In this document: one piece after another, positions 24,355-36,045 of the stretch
Layout of the letters: every line of letters starts with the position of its first letter
Numbering within the stretch: the first letter of the stretch is position 1
NCBI GenBank assembly: GCA_035235625.1
Contig: CP141147.1
Span: 1,464,001 to 1,528,000 of the forward strand
DNA from: Saururus chinensis
Lineage: Eukaryota > Streptophyta > Magnoliopsida > Piperales > Saururaceae
Reading direction: 5' to 3'
DNA length: 64,000 bases
Notes under the pieces: model-generated
Told to the model about the DNA's origin: nothing
Seen by the model: only the letters and a program-made list of their open reading frames with translations
The model's database searches: none
Program-made: the position numbers and the translations under genes

Positions 24355-24745
24355 TTACCAAAGAGTAACCACCAAATGCCTGTGGTATGAGACACGAGGC
24401 GTTAGTGGAAGACTATTATTAATTCTACCAGGGTATTAAATTAAATTTTAATTTCAAATTGTCTGTTTCAGAAAATATATTTAATTGAGAAATGAATCTA
24501 TTTTGAAAGACAGTGGAACCACCTAGGAGCAACCACTACACACCATGGTATGGGATGTTAGGTGTTAGTGAATAGCTCTAAGGTTTATTTAAAAATAAAA
24601 TTACATTTCAATTTATTTGTTTTAAAAAAATTCATCTACTTATAACCTGAATCTATTTAGAAAAGGGGTAGAGTTGTCAAGGAGTAACCACTACACACCA
24701 TGGGATGGGACGTAAGGTGTTGGTGGATAGCTCTACGGCAAATTC
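24355..24745 (+). repeat. ~160-bp tandem repeat, three units
   Basis: Units begin near 24356, 24516 and 24676. Each has GAGTAACCACxA(C/A)A, then CC(A/T)TGGxATGGGA(C/T)GT(T/A)AGG(T/C)GTT and a GTGGATAGCTCTA-like end. The first unit is the most diverged. Confidence 0.75.
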
Positions 24746-25265
24746 TGCCGATATCTTGACTCAAGATTTACTTTTGAAGTATCTGCAGCAAAGCACTAGA
24801 AAAGCACGACAAAATTCAAAGCATTCATTTGTTCTTGTTTATTTGTCAAATAGCAAGCGAACTGCAGTACTACAAGGCATTACTTAATATTGTTAACCTT
24901 CGAGAGTTCCAACTCCATTTAAAAGCAACACTAAACCATACGTTATTTAAGGTACCTTAGGGAGATGGTGGTCACTTAAGACATAGTTTGTTGACAAGTT
25001 ACTCTTACAGATATTAATGGACGTAATAAACTAGTAAAACATATCAACAACTTCTTATGATAAATAGCAACAACTGCTTTCATTATTATACGATGCTCAC
25101 TACATAGATACATCTTGTTTTACATGCACCTCTTTATTATCCAACCTCATAACTCCCCATACACAACAAAAACAAATGACCCCCGCATCTACTTCCTTGT
25201 AACAAGTCCAAAAACACTACTCTGCATAGGAGGAAGAGCAGGTTGTAGGAGGAAGGACCAACACA
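24746..25265. other. No gene recognised
   Basis: A short frame at 24705-24887 has an ordinary-looking composition but no family that I can name. The rest is AT-rich with no structure. Confidence 0.4.
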
Positions 25266-25415
25266 TCATGCCCCCCTTTTATGCTTGAGCTCAAGAGCCT
25301 GCCTGAGGCTAATCCCATAAGAGCTGGCCAGGACCTGGGCAGGCAATGCCTTGAGGGCGGAGTTGGCTCTGGCCAGAGTGCTCCTCATCAGCAGGGCGGA
25401 GGTCTTGAATGCCAT
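25266..25415 (-). CDS. Small 49-residue protein, unknown; mitochondrial-presequence-like
   Basis: The minus strand carries ATG at 25415 to TGA at 25266. The product starts MAFKTSALLMRSTLARANS, continues with ALKALPAQVL and ends in LRQALELKHKRGA. It has Ala/Leu/Ser/Arg enrichment, no acidic residue for the first 40 or so positions and a likely amphipathic helix, which is how plant mitochondrial targeting sequences look. The local GC content is higher than its surroundings. It could be the first exon of a longer gene or chance. I do not recognise a family and claim no function. Confidence 0.3.
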   Translation of the reverse strand: MAFKTSALLMRSTLARANSALKALPAQVLASSYGISLRQALELKHKRGA

Positions 25416-26046
25416 CCACTCCATTCCACCTCATCAGCCTTCTTCACTACTATGCAATATTGTGGCACCACAAATAGATGCCCTGCACTCACCGTCTGAT
25501 CCAGCACCTTCTTCCCATTGTGACACACTGCCTAGACTCGCCCACCCTCGTGTGATGTAGTATCCGGTGTGGGCATTTATGGACCAAGTGGGCATGCACA
25601 TGGAGTTCTACAATAGACATGATGCCAGTTTTATAACATCACGTAGACATAATGGTGCATTTTAAAGATCAAAACAGACGACTACAAATTGAGTATTCTA
25701 TGAAATTCGCTACAAAAATAGTACTACTTAATGCTAATACCAAAACCTCAAATGAAATAGCATGCCTCTATTTTGACTGCATTTTTTATCTCACTCAGGC
25801 TATTGCTTAATTACTTAGTTCATGGACCAATAGAGAAAGTAGTTGGCTAGCTCCATATTATGCAAAAATTATCTGTATGAAGATAGGTTAATTAGAGGTG
25901 TATTAAGATATGCAAGACTGTTGTCTTCCCAAGTAGAGGCTACCCCATTATGAAAATCATCTTGTCCAGAAAGAGAGACACAGTGGGGTTGATAGAAGAA
26001 GGGAAGAAACAGGAAAAGAGGATGGAGCCAAATGGATGGAGGACAT
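25416..26046. other. No gene recognised
   Basis: AT-rich sequence between the small frame at 25266-25415 and the exon-like segment at 26047. No repeats or domains were seen. Confidence 0.4.
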
Positions 26047-26146
26047 ACCCTTGACCCGTCATCTACATCAATGACCTCCACGCTAATCAATGCCTCACCT
26101 TCGCCCGCTGAAACATCTCCCTCTAGAACCAAGTGGAATTCCCTGC
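26047..26146 (-). other. Exon-like segment on the minus strand, unidentified
   Basis: Read on the minus strand, a polypyrimidine-poor AG acceptor is followed by an open segment EFHLVLEGDVSAGEGEAL and ISVEVIDVDDGSR, then a donor GTATGT. The acidic, evenly composed peptide looks like real protein. It may belong with the exon-like segment at 27268-27480 on the same strand. No family was recognised. Confidence 0.3.
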
Positions 26147-26514
26147 ATTGTTCAAAACTGCTTAATCCAAAATCAAAAAAATTAACGACCATTTAACTTT
26201 TTGTTTCAGTTAAAAATACCTATTCAGAAAGAATAATATAAATTACAAATAATGTACAAAATATAATACCTGGTAATACTACTGAAAATTAAGAAAACTA
26301 AATTATATAGTGCTCAATTGTAGGTTCCACAAGCACACAACCACTTCTTAGAACTCCAGGCAAGATTGCATTCTTTGTTTATACCCTGTTAGTGTTTTAG
26401 TTTAAAGAAGTGGTAAAACAATGGTTGTTCACCTCCAAAATACGTAAGTAATTTCATCCTAACTGATTGATTGCTGTCAATGGCTCTTCAGTGTGTTGTG
26501 TATCATAATTTCAG

Positions 26515-26916
26515 GACATTAAGCTCACGAAACTACTTCCTACTTCAGCTCTTGATGACATTAATATACATGTGAGTCAGTAAGATATATGTCTTTCTAC
26601 TATCTATATTCTAAGTAAAGCTTGTTCATAGTGTTCATTTAATGTTGTTGCAGGTTATGGATTTCCAGCCTGGAGAGTATGTTAATGTGAAAGTCTGTTT
26701 ACGATGTCCCATTTCTGACATTAAATTCTGCTACTGCCATATTAATTTTCATTCAATTATCTTAAATTTCACTTAATAGCTACTCTGTCTTGTTTGTTAC
26801 ATGTAACTACCTTTCCTTAACACCAGAGAAGCCATAAAATCCTCTAGAATTCGGATTAATCAGCATGGATTGTTACTATTAAAGGGACAAGGGATATCTC
26901 GCTTAGGTGACAATTG
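26515..26916 (+). pseudogene. Three exon-like segments on the plus strand, unidentified, frame broken
   Basis: Segment 26515-26571 follows TTTCAG and precedes GTGAGT; it reads DIKLTKLLPTSALDDINIH. Segment 26654-26692 follows TTGCAG and reads VMDFQPGEYVNVK before GTCTGT. Segment 26827-26916 follows ACCAG, reads EAIKSSRIRINQHG then LLLLKGQGISRLGDN, and precedes GTAAGTG. All have sensible splice sites and protein-like composition. The third joins out of frame by one base if the nearest AG is used, so the gene may be dead, or I have mis-placed a junction. I cannot name the family. Confidence 0.4.
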
Positions 26917-27267
26917 GTAAGTGTTTTTCCTTTTCTTTAAAAAACGCTAGCATATTGCTGGATGATGACAATTGCCTTTTTTGGAAGGCTCAATTAACTT
27001 TACCCCTCCAAAAAGTTGTAAACTTAATGTAAAACATAACCATTTTGGATTTCGCTAGAATTTAAGAAAACTAAATTACATAGTGCTTAATCTAGTTGCA
27101 ATTTGCCCAATTCTAATGGGCAGTACAAAATGAGGAGTGGGTTCCTCCAAAAGAAAAAAAATCAGAGGATGTCGATCCTCCCCTTTACCATAGAATCATA
27201 AACACCAAGCAGCAAGCATACCATATGAGATTTGGGCATCGATAAGGAAAAAAAAATACCTGTTCAG

Positions 27268-27480
27268 AAGATTTGTGCTCCGTCTTCCACTGCAAAAAAT
27301 GTCCATCAGGACGGAAGCAGACCGGTAGAGGGGGCGGCTTGTTGAAATCAGCAGAGTGTGGAGGGAGACGCAGTGTGGGGAGAGTAAATAGCGGGATGGA
27401 GACTGGAAGGGTAGGCGGCTTGGTGAAATCAGCAGAGAGGGAGACGAAATAGCCGAATGGGGAATGACAGCAGGCTAGGG
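27268..27480 (-). other. Exon-like segment with internal duplication, minus strand
   Basis: On the minus strand the segment ends FRPDGHFLQWKTEHKSSEQ followed by a donor GTATTT. An ~85-bp duplication gives SADFTKPPTLPV and SADFNKPPPLPV. It could be the first coding exon of a gene continuing to 26146 and beyond on this strand. No family was recognised and the start codon is not obvious. Confidence 0.3.
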
Positions 27481-27560
27481 GCGAATTTGCATTAGAAAGC
27501 GGGAAATAAAATCACGAGAGATTTAGGGAGCAGCCATGTATAAGATTTGTACCTTTTTTG

Positions 27561-28744
27561 TCACTTTTATCTCATAGATCATCATTACACGGTGCTTCTA
27601 GCAATGATATTTTTACAATAGATGAAACTTAATAGCACTTTTAATAATAAGGTGAAAAGCGTACATTGAGATATTTTATCTGCGACTACATAAATAGCTT
27701 CTCTTGAACTACAGCAGAAGCCTTCTTGTTGCTTTTAATATTGGTGGTGACTTAGTAATTCGTTGAATGATTTTTGACACGGCAAATAATCTCTCTGTTT
27801 GACATTTTTTTAAAATGTTCTAACAATTATGCAGGAAAATGATGGTCTTTGGGTTCGATTTATACACATTCAAATAGAGAAAATTTAACATCAACCTGAG
27901 ATTATGCTTGACTAGGTGAGCTGAGCATCACGAACCATTGGATCAAAATTTAACGGTGCACGACTCAAGAGCTGCCTACCCCGGCCCTTGTTAACACATA
28001 CAATCGTATCAAAGTTCGATGGTGTGCAATTGTAACATCCTTAATCGTAGGTAAATTTTTTTACTTTTATGTGTTTGTTCTATCTGCTTGGTTGATTGAA
28101 ATTGTATTATAATAATTATGATGACCATATAGGGTATAAGGGGTCCGGCCCATAATTACCAAAGTGGCCCCCCTCACCAAGGCCAGACCCCTTATTTACT
28201 ATGTGGCCCCCTTCACACCAAGGCCCCGCAAGGAATATTACTTGTGAGAGGAGTCCTTATCGAGTTGGGGTATAGAAATCCTAAATGAACTAAGACTTTG
28301 TTGGGGAGGTGGTGAATTGGTGCAGCCCCTAGAAAATAGGGGGTGGTTAACAAGGACTCAAAGGGGCAGACACAACAGTCCTATCGCCAACTACTTCTAA
28401 TAGGCACGTCCCCAATATTTTACGAGAGGAGTTATCAAGGGGGAGAGGGGGGGCAGACCAGTCCCTAGTTCGGCTCTTTCAGATTAGCATGCCCCCTAGA
28501 AAATAGGGAATCGGTTAATAAGAAGGCTAGGGGGGCGGGGGCACAAACTTTTTGTTCGGCCACTTCTTTTCCTCTTTCTCCCATCAAAGAGCACCATGGA
28601 CAGTAGCTTAAAGAGAGGGGATTTTCAACACCTTCAAATCCAGCATAGAAGCAAAAGCATAGGAGTGAGCGAGCAAGGTTTTAAATGCAGGCCGGTAGAG
28701 GTAGGATGTGGTTTTTCTCCTACCTATAAACTATCACAGATTCC
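27561..28744. other. No gene recognised; short inverted repeat
   Basis: At 28138-28196, AAGGGGTCCGGCC pairs with GGCCAGACCCCTT around a ~35-base loop. A CCCCxTAGAAAATAGGG phrase recurs at 28326 and 28493. No coding region was identified. Confidence 0.4.
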
Positions 28745-28864
28745 AACACTAATTTGTTCTGTTGTCAAGCTGAATATGTTAATATATTCTAGCTTAATTC
28801 ATTCTATTGTCATGCTGATTATGTTAATATATTTCTACCTTAATTCATTATGTTATCATACAGT
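28745..28864 (+). repeat. ~53-bp tandem repeat, split by E4
   Basis: Units of the form 'TTGTCAxGCTGAxTATGTTAATATATT..CTTAATTCATT' occur at about 28760, 28810 and up to 28864. The series resumes right of E4 (GGTTATGTTGATATATTTCAG at 32223) and fades into TTGTTAGGGTCAG-type repeats by about 32370. Confidence 0.6.
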
Positions 28865-31800
28865 CACTATAACAAAAAGGAATATTAGTGACTCTTATAA
28901 GCGTCGCTAATAATAGTCTAAAGCGTTGCTAATGACTATTAGTGACGCTTACAAAGCGTCACTAAATACATCGATAAAACACTAGTTGTTATTGCTCATT
29001 AGCGACGTTTATCGATGCATCACTAATTATTTTATTATTAGCGACGCATAATGATTAAGTGTTGCGAATAATTTATTATTAGCTTATTAGCGAGGCATAG
29101 CAATAAACATCGCTAATAATTGATTATTAGCGACACTTGATTATGTGTCGCTAATATAAAAATATTAAAAAATAATTTTTCACAATGCATATGTAAAGCA
29201 TCATTAATGAAAAAACATATTTTAAAAAAAGAATTTTGTGTATTAGCGATACTTTATGTAGCGTCGCTAATACTTCATAAAATTAAAAAAAATTATAAAA
29301 AGCCTTTAGCAACACTTTTATCAGCGTCGTTAAAAACTTCAAAAAAAATTCAGCGGTACACGGGATTATTTGGGCAGCACTGGAATCCGACAAAAGTGCC
29401 AAATCCGGCATCGGTGGAAGGTAGGGGCACAGAGGGAAGGGGGTGCAGTAACCAGGGAGACAAGGGGGCACCCAGGGAGAGGGAGGTGGGTGGGTCCTGC
29501 CTCCATCTCCCTCCCTCCCCCCTCTTCTATTGAGCACAAGGGGGGGGGGGGGGGGGAGAAGTGGGGAGGGCGGTGGCAGGCCGCTGCCCCTCTCTCCCCT
29601 TCTCTATTTCAGAGAAGGGGGGCGGAGCCGGGGCCGGGAGGAGGGAGCAGGAGGGATGTGGGGGAGAGAGGGCTGGATTCTGAGTCCCTGCCAGAGATCC
29701 GGCTTTCCTCCTGCTCCCCCCTCTCTCCCAAATCCGCCCCCCTCCTTTAAAACAGAGAAGGGGAAAGGGGTGCGGTCCCAGGGAAAGAGGGGAGGTGGAT
29801 CAGACCCTGGGAGAGAGGCGGCTGGCAGAGGAGCGCGGCACCACAGGGGAGAGGGTGGGGGAGGGGCAGGGGTTTAAATAACTGCTCTGGCGATAATATC
29901 GCCCACTTGGTTAAAATTTCGCCCACACAATTGAAATTTTGCCCGCATGAACAATTTTTTTTTAGTATTAGTGACGCATAATATATGTGTCCTAATAAAC
30001 TAGTTAGTAGTGATGCATAAGGTATGCATCGCTACTACACTAAGCTAGTACTGGCATATATACGTATAAGTCACTACTGACTAGTGTAGTAGTGACTCAT
30101 ACCTTATGAATTGCTAATAAGAATTTTTAAAAAAATAATTGATAATAAAAATTTAATTATCTCTCTCCTCTCTCTGTCCCTCCCTCCCCCTCTTTCTTTT
30201 TCCTCTCTATCTCTTCTCTCTCTCCTCACTCTCTCTCCCTCTCTCTCCCCTCTCTCCTCCCTCTTCCCTTCTCTCTCCTCTCTCATCCCTCTCTCCTCAC
30301 TGTCCCTCCCCTCTCTCCTCCCTCCTCTCTACTCACTCTCTCTATCTCTTTTAATTTAAAATTTTTTAAAATAAAAAACTATTAGCGACGCATACACGTA
30401 TGTATTGCTACTAACCTAAGTCCTAAGTTATTAGCGACGCATATGTATTTGCGTCGCTAATTAGATTTTTTTATTTTTTTTCAAATATTTAAAATAATAA
30501 ATAATTTTAATTCTCTCTCATCTCATCTCATCTCATCTCATCTCATCTCCTCTCCTCTCTCTCTCCCCTCTCTCCTCCCTCCTGTCTCTCTACCTCTCTT
30601 CCCTCTCTCTCCCTCCTCTCTCCTCCCTCCATTTCTCTTCTCTCTCTCTCTTCCTCTCTCCTCTATCCTCTCTCTCTCTATCTATCTCCCCTCTCTCCCT
30701 CTCTCCTCCCTCCCTCCCTCTCTCTCTCTCTCTTTCCTCAGTATCTCTTCTCTCACTCTCTCTCCTCTCCTCTCTCTCCTCATTCTCTCTCCCCTCTCTT
30801 CTCCCTCCTCTCTCTCTCCTCCCTCCTCTCTCCTCACTCTCTCTCTATCTCTTTTAATTTAAATTAAAAAAAATACTATTAGCAACGAATAACATAGGTG
30901 TCGCTACTACACCTGTTAGTAGCGACATATACACCTATATGCATCGTTGCTACAGTGGGCTAGTAGCGATGCATACAGGTATGCGTCACTAATAAGATTT
31001 TTGAAAACTTTTATAAAATGTTTAAAATAATTTATAATAATAGTTTTAATTCTCTCTCCTCTCCTCTCTATCCCCTCTCTCCTCCCTCCCTCCCCCTCTC
31101 TCTCTCTCTCTCTCTCTTTCCTCTGTATCTCTCCTCTCCTCCTCTCTTCCTCTCTCTCTCTAGCTCTCTCCCCTCTCTCCTCCCTCCTCTCTCTCTCTAG
31201 CTCTCTCCCCTCTCTCCTCCCTCCTCTCTCTCTAGCTCTCTCCCCTCTATCTATCCATCCTCTCTCCTCCCTCCCTCCCTCTCTCTCTTCTCTCTTTTCC
31301 TCTCTCTCCTCTCCTCTCTTTCCCCTCTCTCCTCTCTCTCTCTCCTCCCTCTCTTCCCCTCTGTTTCCTCTCTACCTCTTCTCTCTCCGCTCTCTCCCCT
31401 CTATCTCTCACTACCCTCTCTCTCTCCTCCTCATCTCTCTCTACCCTCTATCTCGTCTTCTCTCTCTCCTTATCTATCTGTCTCTTCCCTCTCTCTCTTC
31501 TCTCTCCTGCTCTCTACACTCTCTCTTGCTCTTATAAATTATATTTTAAAATTAATAAGAAAATTTAAGAAACAAAATATATTATATATAAATAGTAAAA
31601 GTTTAATCTATTATTGGCACTACCTTTTACTAAAAATTTAATATTTATTTATTATATATAAATAGTAAATATTAAATAAAATATATTATATTTAAGATGT
31701 TTATTTTTATTTTTTAAATATTTATTTATTATATAATTATTTATTAAATAAATTAATTAATAAAGCTAATAGCGACGCTTGTAAACAAGTAATATTATCA

Positions 31801-32222
31801 ATACTATTTGCGATTCTTAATTAAAAACGTAGCCAATAGTTGTAAATTTTATTTTAAATTCATTACTATTAGTGACGCTTTTATTATGCGTCGCGAATAG
31901 ATTAATTATTTGCAACTCTTGCTAACATATGTCGCTATTGTTAAAAATATTAGCGATGCTTAAGAAAAAGCACCACTAATAGTTATGATTGTTTTTCTTT
32001 TTTATAAAACAAATATATTTTAACGACGCTTGAAAGCGTCGCTAATATGGTTAGTATTAGCGACACTTTAAATTAAGCGTCGCTAAAAGATGACTATTAG
32101 CGACACATATTATTATGCATCGCTAATAGATCATTTTTTTGCGATGATTTTGTATGCATCGGAAGTAGTGGTTTTTAGCGACGCTTTTGTTTGTGTCTCT
32201 AATATTACATTTTGCTTTAGTG
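28865..32222 (-). mobile_element. Complete noncoding CACTA-type element (E4), 3.36 kb
   Basis: Left end CACTATAACAAAAAGG, right end ..TTTTGCTTTAGTG. Flanking triplets are AGT (28862-28864) and GGT (32223-32225), a decayed 3-bp duplication. Subterminal arrays lie at 28885-29345 and 31765-32215. In between are a G-rich block (29350-29880, with a 17-G run at about 29540), a promoter-like cassette, facing motif pairs (29965-30115, 30380-30465, 30875-30995), pyrimidine tracts (30150-30355, 30510-30855, 31050-31530) and an AT-rich stretch. The order is the reverse complement of E5. No transposase is visible. Confidence 0.85.
29870..29955 (-). promoter_or_regulatory. Promoter-like cassette of E4
   Basis: On the minus strand three GGGCxAAATTT-type repeats (near 29943, 29925 and 29905) precede an AT core TTATTTAAA at 29881-29873, next to the C-rich strand of the GC block. 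It matches the cassettes of E2, E5 and E6 in order and place. Confidence 0.4.
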
Positions 32223-32225
32223 GGT

Positions 32226-33654
32226 TATGTTGATATATTTCAGCCCTAACTATTAAACTAATGTGTTTTAACCTAAATTGTTAGGGTCAGTTAAATAGGG
32301 TATTTCCGCCTGAATTGTTAGGGTCAGTTGATGCCTCTAATGTGCTTCAGCCTGAAGTGTTAGGATCGCCCAATGTCTTCTATATGTCTCGGTTTCAAGT
32401 GTTTTGTGCTGCGATTAATCCCTGTTTTCCTTGATCTTATTCTTTGGGTTTTATCCATAGTCTTGTTGCAACCACATGTTGTTTGGTGCTGTGAATTATT
32501 CCTTATACCTAAGTTTGTGAAATTTATACCTAGCCGAAATCAAACATTACATAGAGATAAATCTAGAGTTCCCCCTGCTGTGATTAGTCTTTAATCCATT
32601 TGCATTATTCTATACTTTGTTGTGACTAAACTATAATGCTACAACTGTGAGGTTTATTAGGTTTATACTTGCTGATCCATATGGGTCAATGTAAGAATAG
32701 TATTATATGTCTAAATTATATCATATGGTTGAGTCAGAGTTTAAGTAAGCTTACCGCATTAGCCATGGCGACACTTCAGGCCTTTACGGTTGATACACTT
32801 TCAGGGATTTGGTCCCCAGCTCTTTTGAGCACTTTGCGTGAATCTAAGTTTTTGAGCATCATAGAAAGCTCATCTACCTCTGGTCAGTGTGTCCATGAGC
32901 ATAATGGTACCCGCATTTTTAGGCTCATGGCTGATCCAAGTAGATCTCTAAGGATACTGGGATTTACTATTAGCATACAGTCTACTCCTTTGAGCGGGAA
33001 TCTATATTCAGGTAGCTATAGATATAATTGTTTCATGAGCAGAGTCTAATTAAACTTGAGTTGATATTGTCCTTTGTTAATTAGAGGTTGGATTCTACCA
33101 ATAATGTTTCAAATCAACATATAGTGTGTATTTTGCCATTGTGTATTGGTGATATTGAAATCGATGTCAAGTAGCACATTATCTATATTTTCCTCTTATT
33201 TCCATATTCATCTTCATGGCTTGATTATGAGTGGTTTTTCTTACATCTTACTGAGTATTAGTGAAAATATTCATTCATCTCTGCGATGCAAGTTCAATTC
33301 TAAATTAAGAGTAGCAGATTTCCATTAGCAGGCGATACATAGTGCTAGTAGGGTAGACTTCTGAAGTTATTAGGATTATAAAATTTATTTTAATAGTGAT
33401 TTGTAGTATTTCTCTAAAGATTATTTCATGTTATTTCATTTATATTATTTCACATGCACATGACTGTGATCTTGGATTGTGACAATCATATTATAATATT
33501 AGATGGTTCATTTTAATGTTATGTGATGCTTGGAAGCATATGATAACACCCTGAGTTTCAAATTGTCTATTTGTTTATGATCATAAAACCTGGGGTGCTC
33601 CAACGTCCATATATAATAGCTTTTCCAAAATCTCCAAAAGATAAGGGGCATTTC
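32226..33654. other. No gene recognised
   Basis: Frames at 32373-32594 and 32669-33049 (126 codons) have no domain that I recognise. The second is somewhat less AT-rich than its surroundings, starts without a convincing context and overlaps no repeat. It may be a gene remnant. The stretch lies between E4 and the copia element. Confidence 0.3.
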
Positions 33655-33891
33655 TGTTTAGGAACAACAGTGGTCCTAAAACACAGGCATTCCCAAATGC
33701 AACAGAATGATCGTTGGGGGAGGCAGACACAACAAGCAAAACAAAGACAACATAGAGAATTAATGTAGTTTGCCAATTTGCCTACCTCCATGACCCACAC
33801 CCAGTCCACTAAATTCAGAGAATATACAATGGAGAAGAAGAATCCCATAAACCAACACACCCCTTTTCTCCCTTTTAACAAATCACTCTAT

Positions 33892-33990
<99 letters not shown>

Positions 33991-34166
33991 CCTTGAATGA
34001 TGCTTTGTTCGTCCAGAATAATGCCTAATTCATCCTGAACCTTCCAGAAATAAAATAGGGCTGAACATGTACACACAGTAGCAGATTCAGAAACTCTCCT
34101 TTTTGAGTCGTTCCCAAATCATGTACGCGGTGTCAACTTCCCATTAATCAGGCTCCATATCTAACA
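33655..34166 (-). repeat. 3' LTR of the copia element
   Basis: 512 bp, TGTTTAGGAAC ... ATCTAACA in plus-strand orientation. The polypurine tract (minus strand AAGTAGGAGAT) lies just right of it at 34167-34180. It contains a (TC)n run of about 94 bases at 33893-33987. Confidence 0.8.
33893..33987. repeat. (TC)n microsatellite, ~47 units
   Basis: An uninterrupted TC run inside the left LTR. The matching run in the right LTR (38378-38399) is only about 10 units. Confidence 0.95.
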
Positions 34167-34250
34167 ATCTCCTACTTGGAGACTGATGGGCTTCATCTTC
34201 TTCTTTGACATTCTCTCACTTGAAACTAACAGTCTTCAAGCCTTCAAACC

Positions 34251-34577
34251 TCAATCTGAACAAGCTACGAGTGTGGTATGGCTAATCCTGTAGTGTAAAA
34301 GACCAATAAAAATTGAGCATGACCTCAACTTCTCCATGGTGACAACCTTCGTCAACATGTCCATTGGGTTGTCCTTGGCGTGGATCTTCTCCAAATTCAC
34401 TTCCCTCTCCTCTACAAGCTCCTGGATAAAGTGATACTTAATGTCAATATGCTTGGTTCTTGAATGAAATGTCGAGTTCTTGGCAAGATAAATAGCACTT
34501 TGACTATCTGAATGCAACCAACATTTACCCTGCTCCTTATCCAGTTCCTTCAGGAGTGCTTTCAGCCAAATCAACAC
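34251..34577 (-). pseudogene. Copia RNase H fragment
   Basis: A 108-codon minus-strand frame carries the C-terminal RNase H of a copia polyprotein. It shows WLHSDSQSAI with the catalytic Asp region, then FHSRTKHIDIKYHFIQELV, then NPMDMLTK. These motifs are diagnostic for plant copia elements. The frame is separated from the reverse transcriptase pieces by stops and frameshifts between 34600 and 35380. Confidence 0.85.
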
Positions 34578-34599
34578 CTTTCACGCCACTATAGCTGCA

Positions 34600-35383
34600 A
34601 CATACTCTGCCTCGGTAGAAGATAAAGTGACTATATTTTGAAGCTTTGACTGCCATGCTACTGCTCCACTCCCAAGAGTAAACACGTAGCCCATGGTACT
34701 CCGCCTAGAGTCCACATCGCTGTCCAAAACCAAAGAGCTTTATGCTTGAACCACCAAAGTGTAGACTCAACTGTGATGTACCTTTCAAATACCTGAGGAT
34801 CCACTTCATTGCGCCTCCTAGTGCTCCTTGCCAGGATTATGCATGTACCTTGCCACTGCTCCCACTGAATGGGAGATATCTGGTCTAGTGTAAGTCATCA
34901 CATACATAAGAGAACCCACTGTTGAAGCATAAGGAATATTCTCCATCTTTCTCCACCCTTCTAGTGTGGTTGGGGCCTGATCCTGAGAGGGGTGCCAACT
35001 GACTTAGCACCCTGCATGTTGTACCTCTGAAGTACCTTCTCAACATATTCTGCCTATGATAATTTTAGCACTATCTTCTTTCTGTCTTTAGTAATTCGCA
35101 TGCCAAGAATTTGTTTTGTTGGGCCTAGATCCTACATTACAAATTCCCGTGACATTCTCCTCTTGAGATTCACAATCTCAATTATCGGATCCTACAATAA
35201 GTATATCATTGACATACAACAGTAGTATAATATAGGAGGTACCAAAAATTTTAAAATAGCAACAATGGTCTGAATGATACTTGCAGAACCCAATTGCCTG
35301 CATAAACCCATCAAACCTTTTATACCACTATCTTGGAGACTACTTCAGACCATACAGACTCTTCTTCAACTTGCAAACCAAAC
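34600..35383 (-). pseudogene. Copia reverse transcriptase, C-terminal half, heavily broken
   Basis: The minus strand still spells LYVNDILIVGS at about 35195-35225, the catalytic YVDD box with the first Asp changed to Asn, which would abolish polymerisation. Other pieces further left follow the usual copia order. Several stops and shifts interrupt it. Confidence 0.75.
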
Positions 35384-35785
35384 TCACTCTATGTGCAAAA
35401 CTGTCCGAATGGTAGAAATATTCATCACTGGAGCAAATATCTCTGTGAAATTTACCCCATGTTTCTGTTCAAAACCCTTGACTACTAGTCTGGCTTTATA
35501 ATGCTTGTTTCCATCGACCTCTTCTTTCAACTTGTAGATCCATTTGTTATGCAGAGCCTTTGTCCACTTGCCAAGTTGGGTTGGGTCCCAAGTGTTGTTT
35601 GACGACAATGAGTCCATCTCATCGTCCATGGCATGCTCCCACTCAAAAGGTGAATCAATGCAGCATGCCTCCTCAAAACTTTCAGGCTCTCCACTATCTG
35701 TCAATAACAAATAGTTAAGGCTAGAGTCATATTTTGGATTGGACTTATGTACCCTGTCACTCCTCCATCTAGTTGGTGTCTGCAA
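35384..35785 (-). pseudogene. Copia reverse transcriptase, N-terminal half
   Basis: A 133-codon minus-strand frame includes EWEHAMDDEMDSL, NNTWD, NKWIYKLKEEVDG, YKARLVVKGFEQKHGVNF and the start of the FAPV motif. This is the characteristic opening of plant copia reverse transcriptases. Confidence 0.9.
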
Positions 35786-36045
35786 AGGAACTGTAGGTGA
35801 ATGTGAAACATGAGCTTGTTTATCATCGGCCTCTTCATCATGACTATCATATGACTAAGATACTTCTTGGCTAGAACTAGTTTCATTTTAAATGCTATCA
35901 CCTGCATTTCCTGTTGTATCAACTGAGAATTTGTCCACCTCAAATTCTACAAACTGAGATTTTCCTTCCCCTTTTGTAGATTTTGTCGGTCTTTGTACAA
36001 ATAAGACTCGTTGAAGACAACATCAATAGTTCAAACAACCTTTTT

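Noticed and set aside
28138..28196. Inverted repeat as a possible small RNA precursor or terminator
   Set aside because: Arms are only 13 bases with a mismatch and a long loop; nothing links it to a transcript.
33778..34076. Leu/Ser and Arg/Glu frames over the CT run of the copia LTR
   Set aside because: Translation of a dinucleotide repeat, not a gene.
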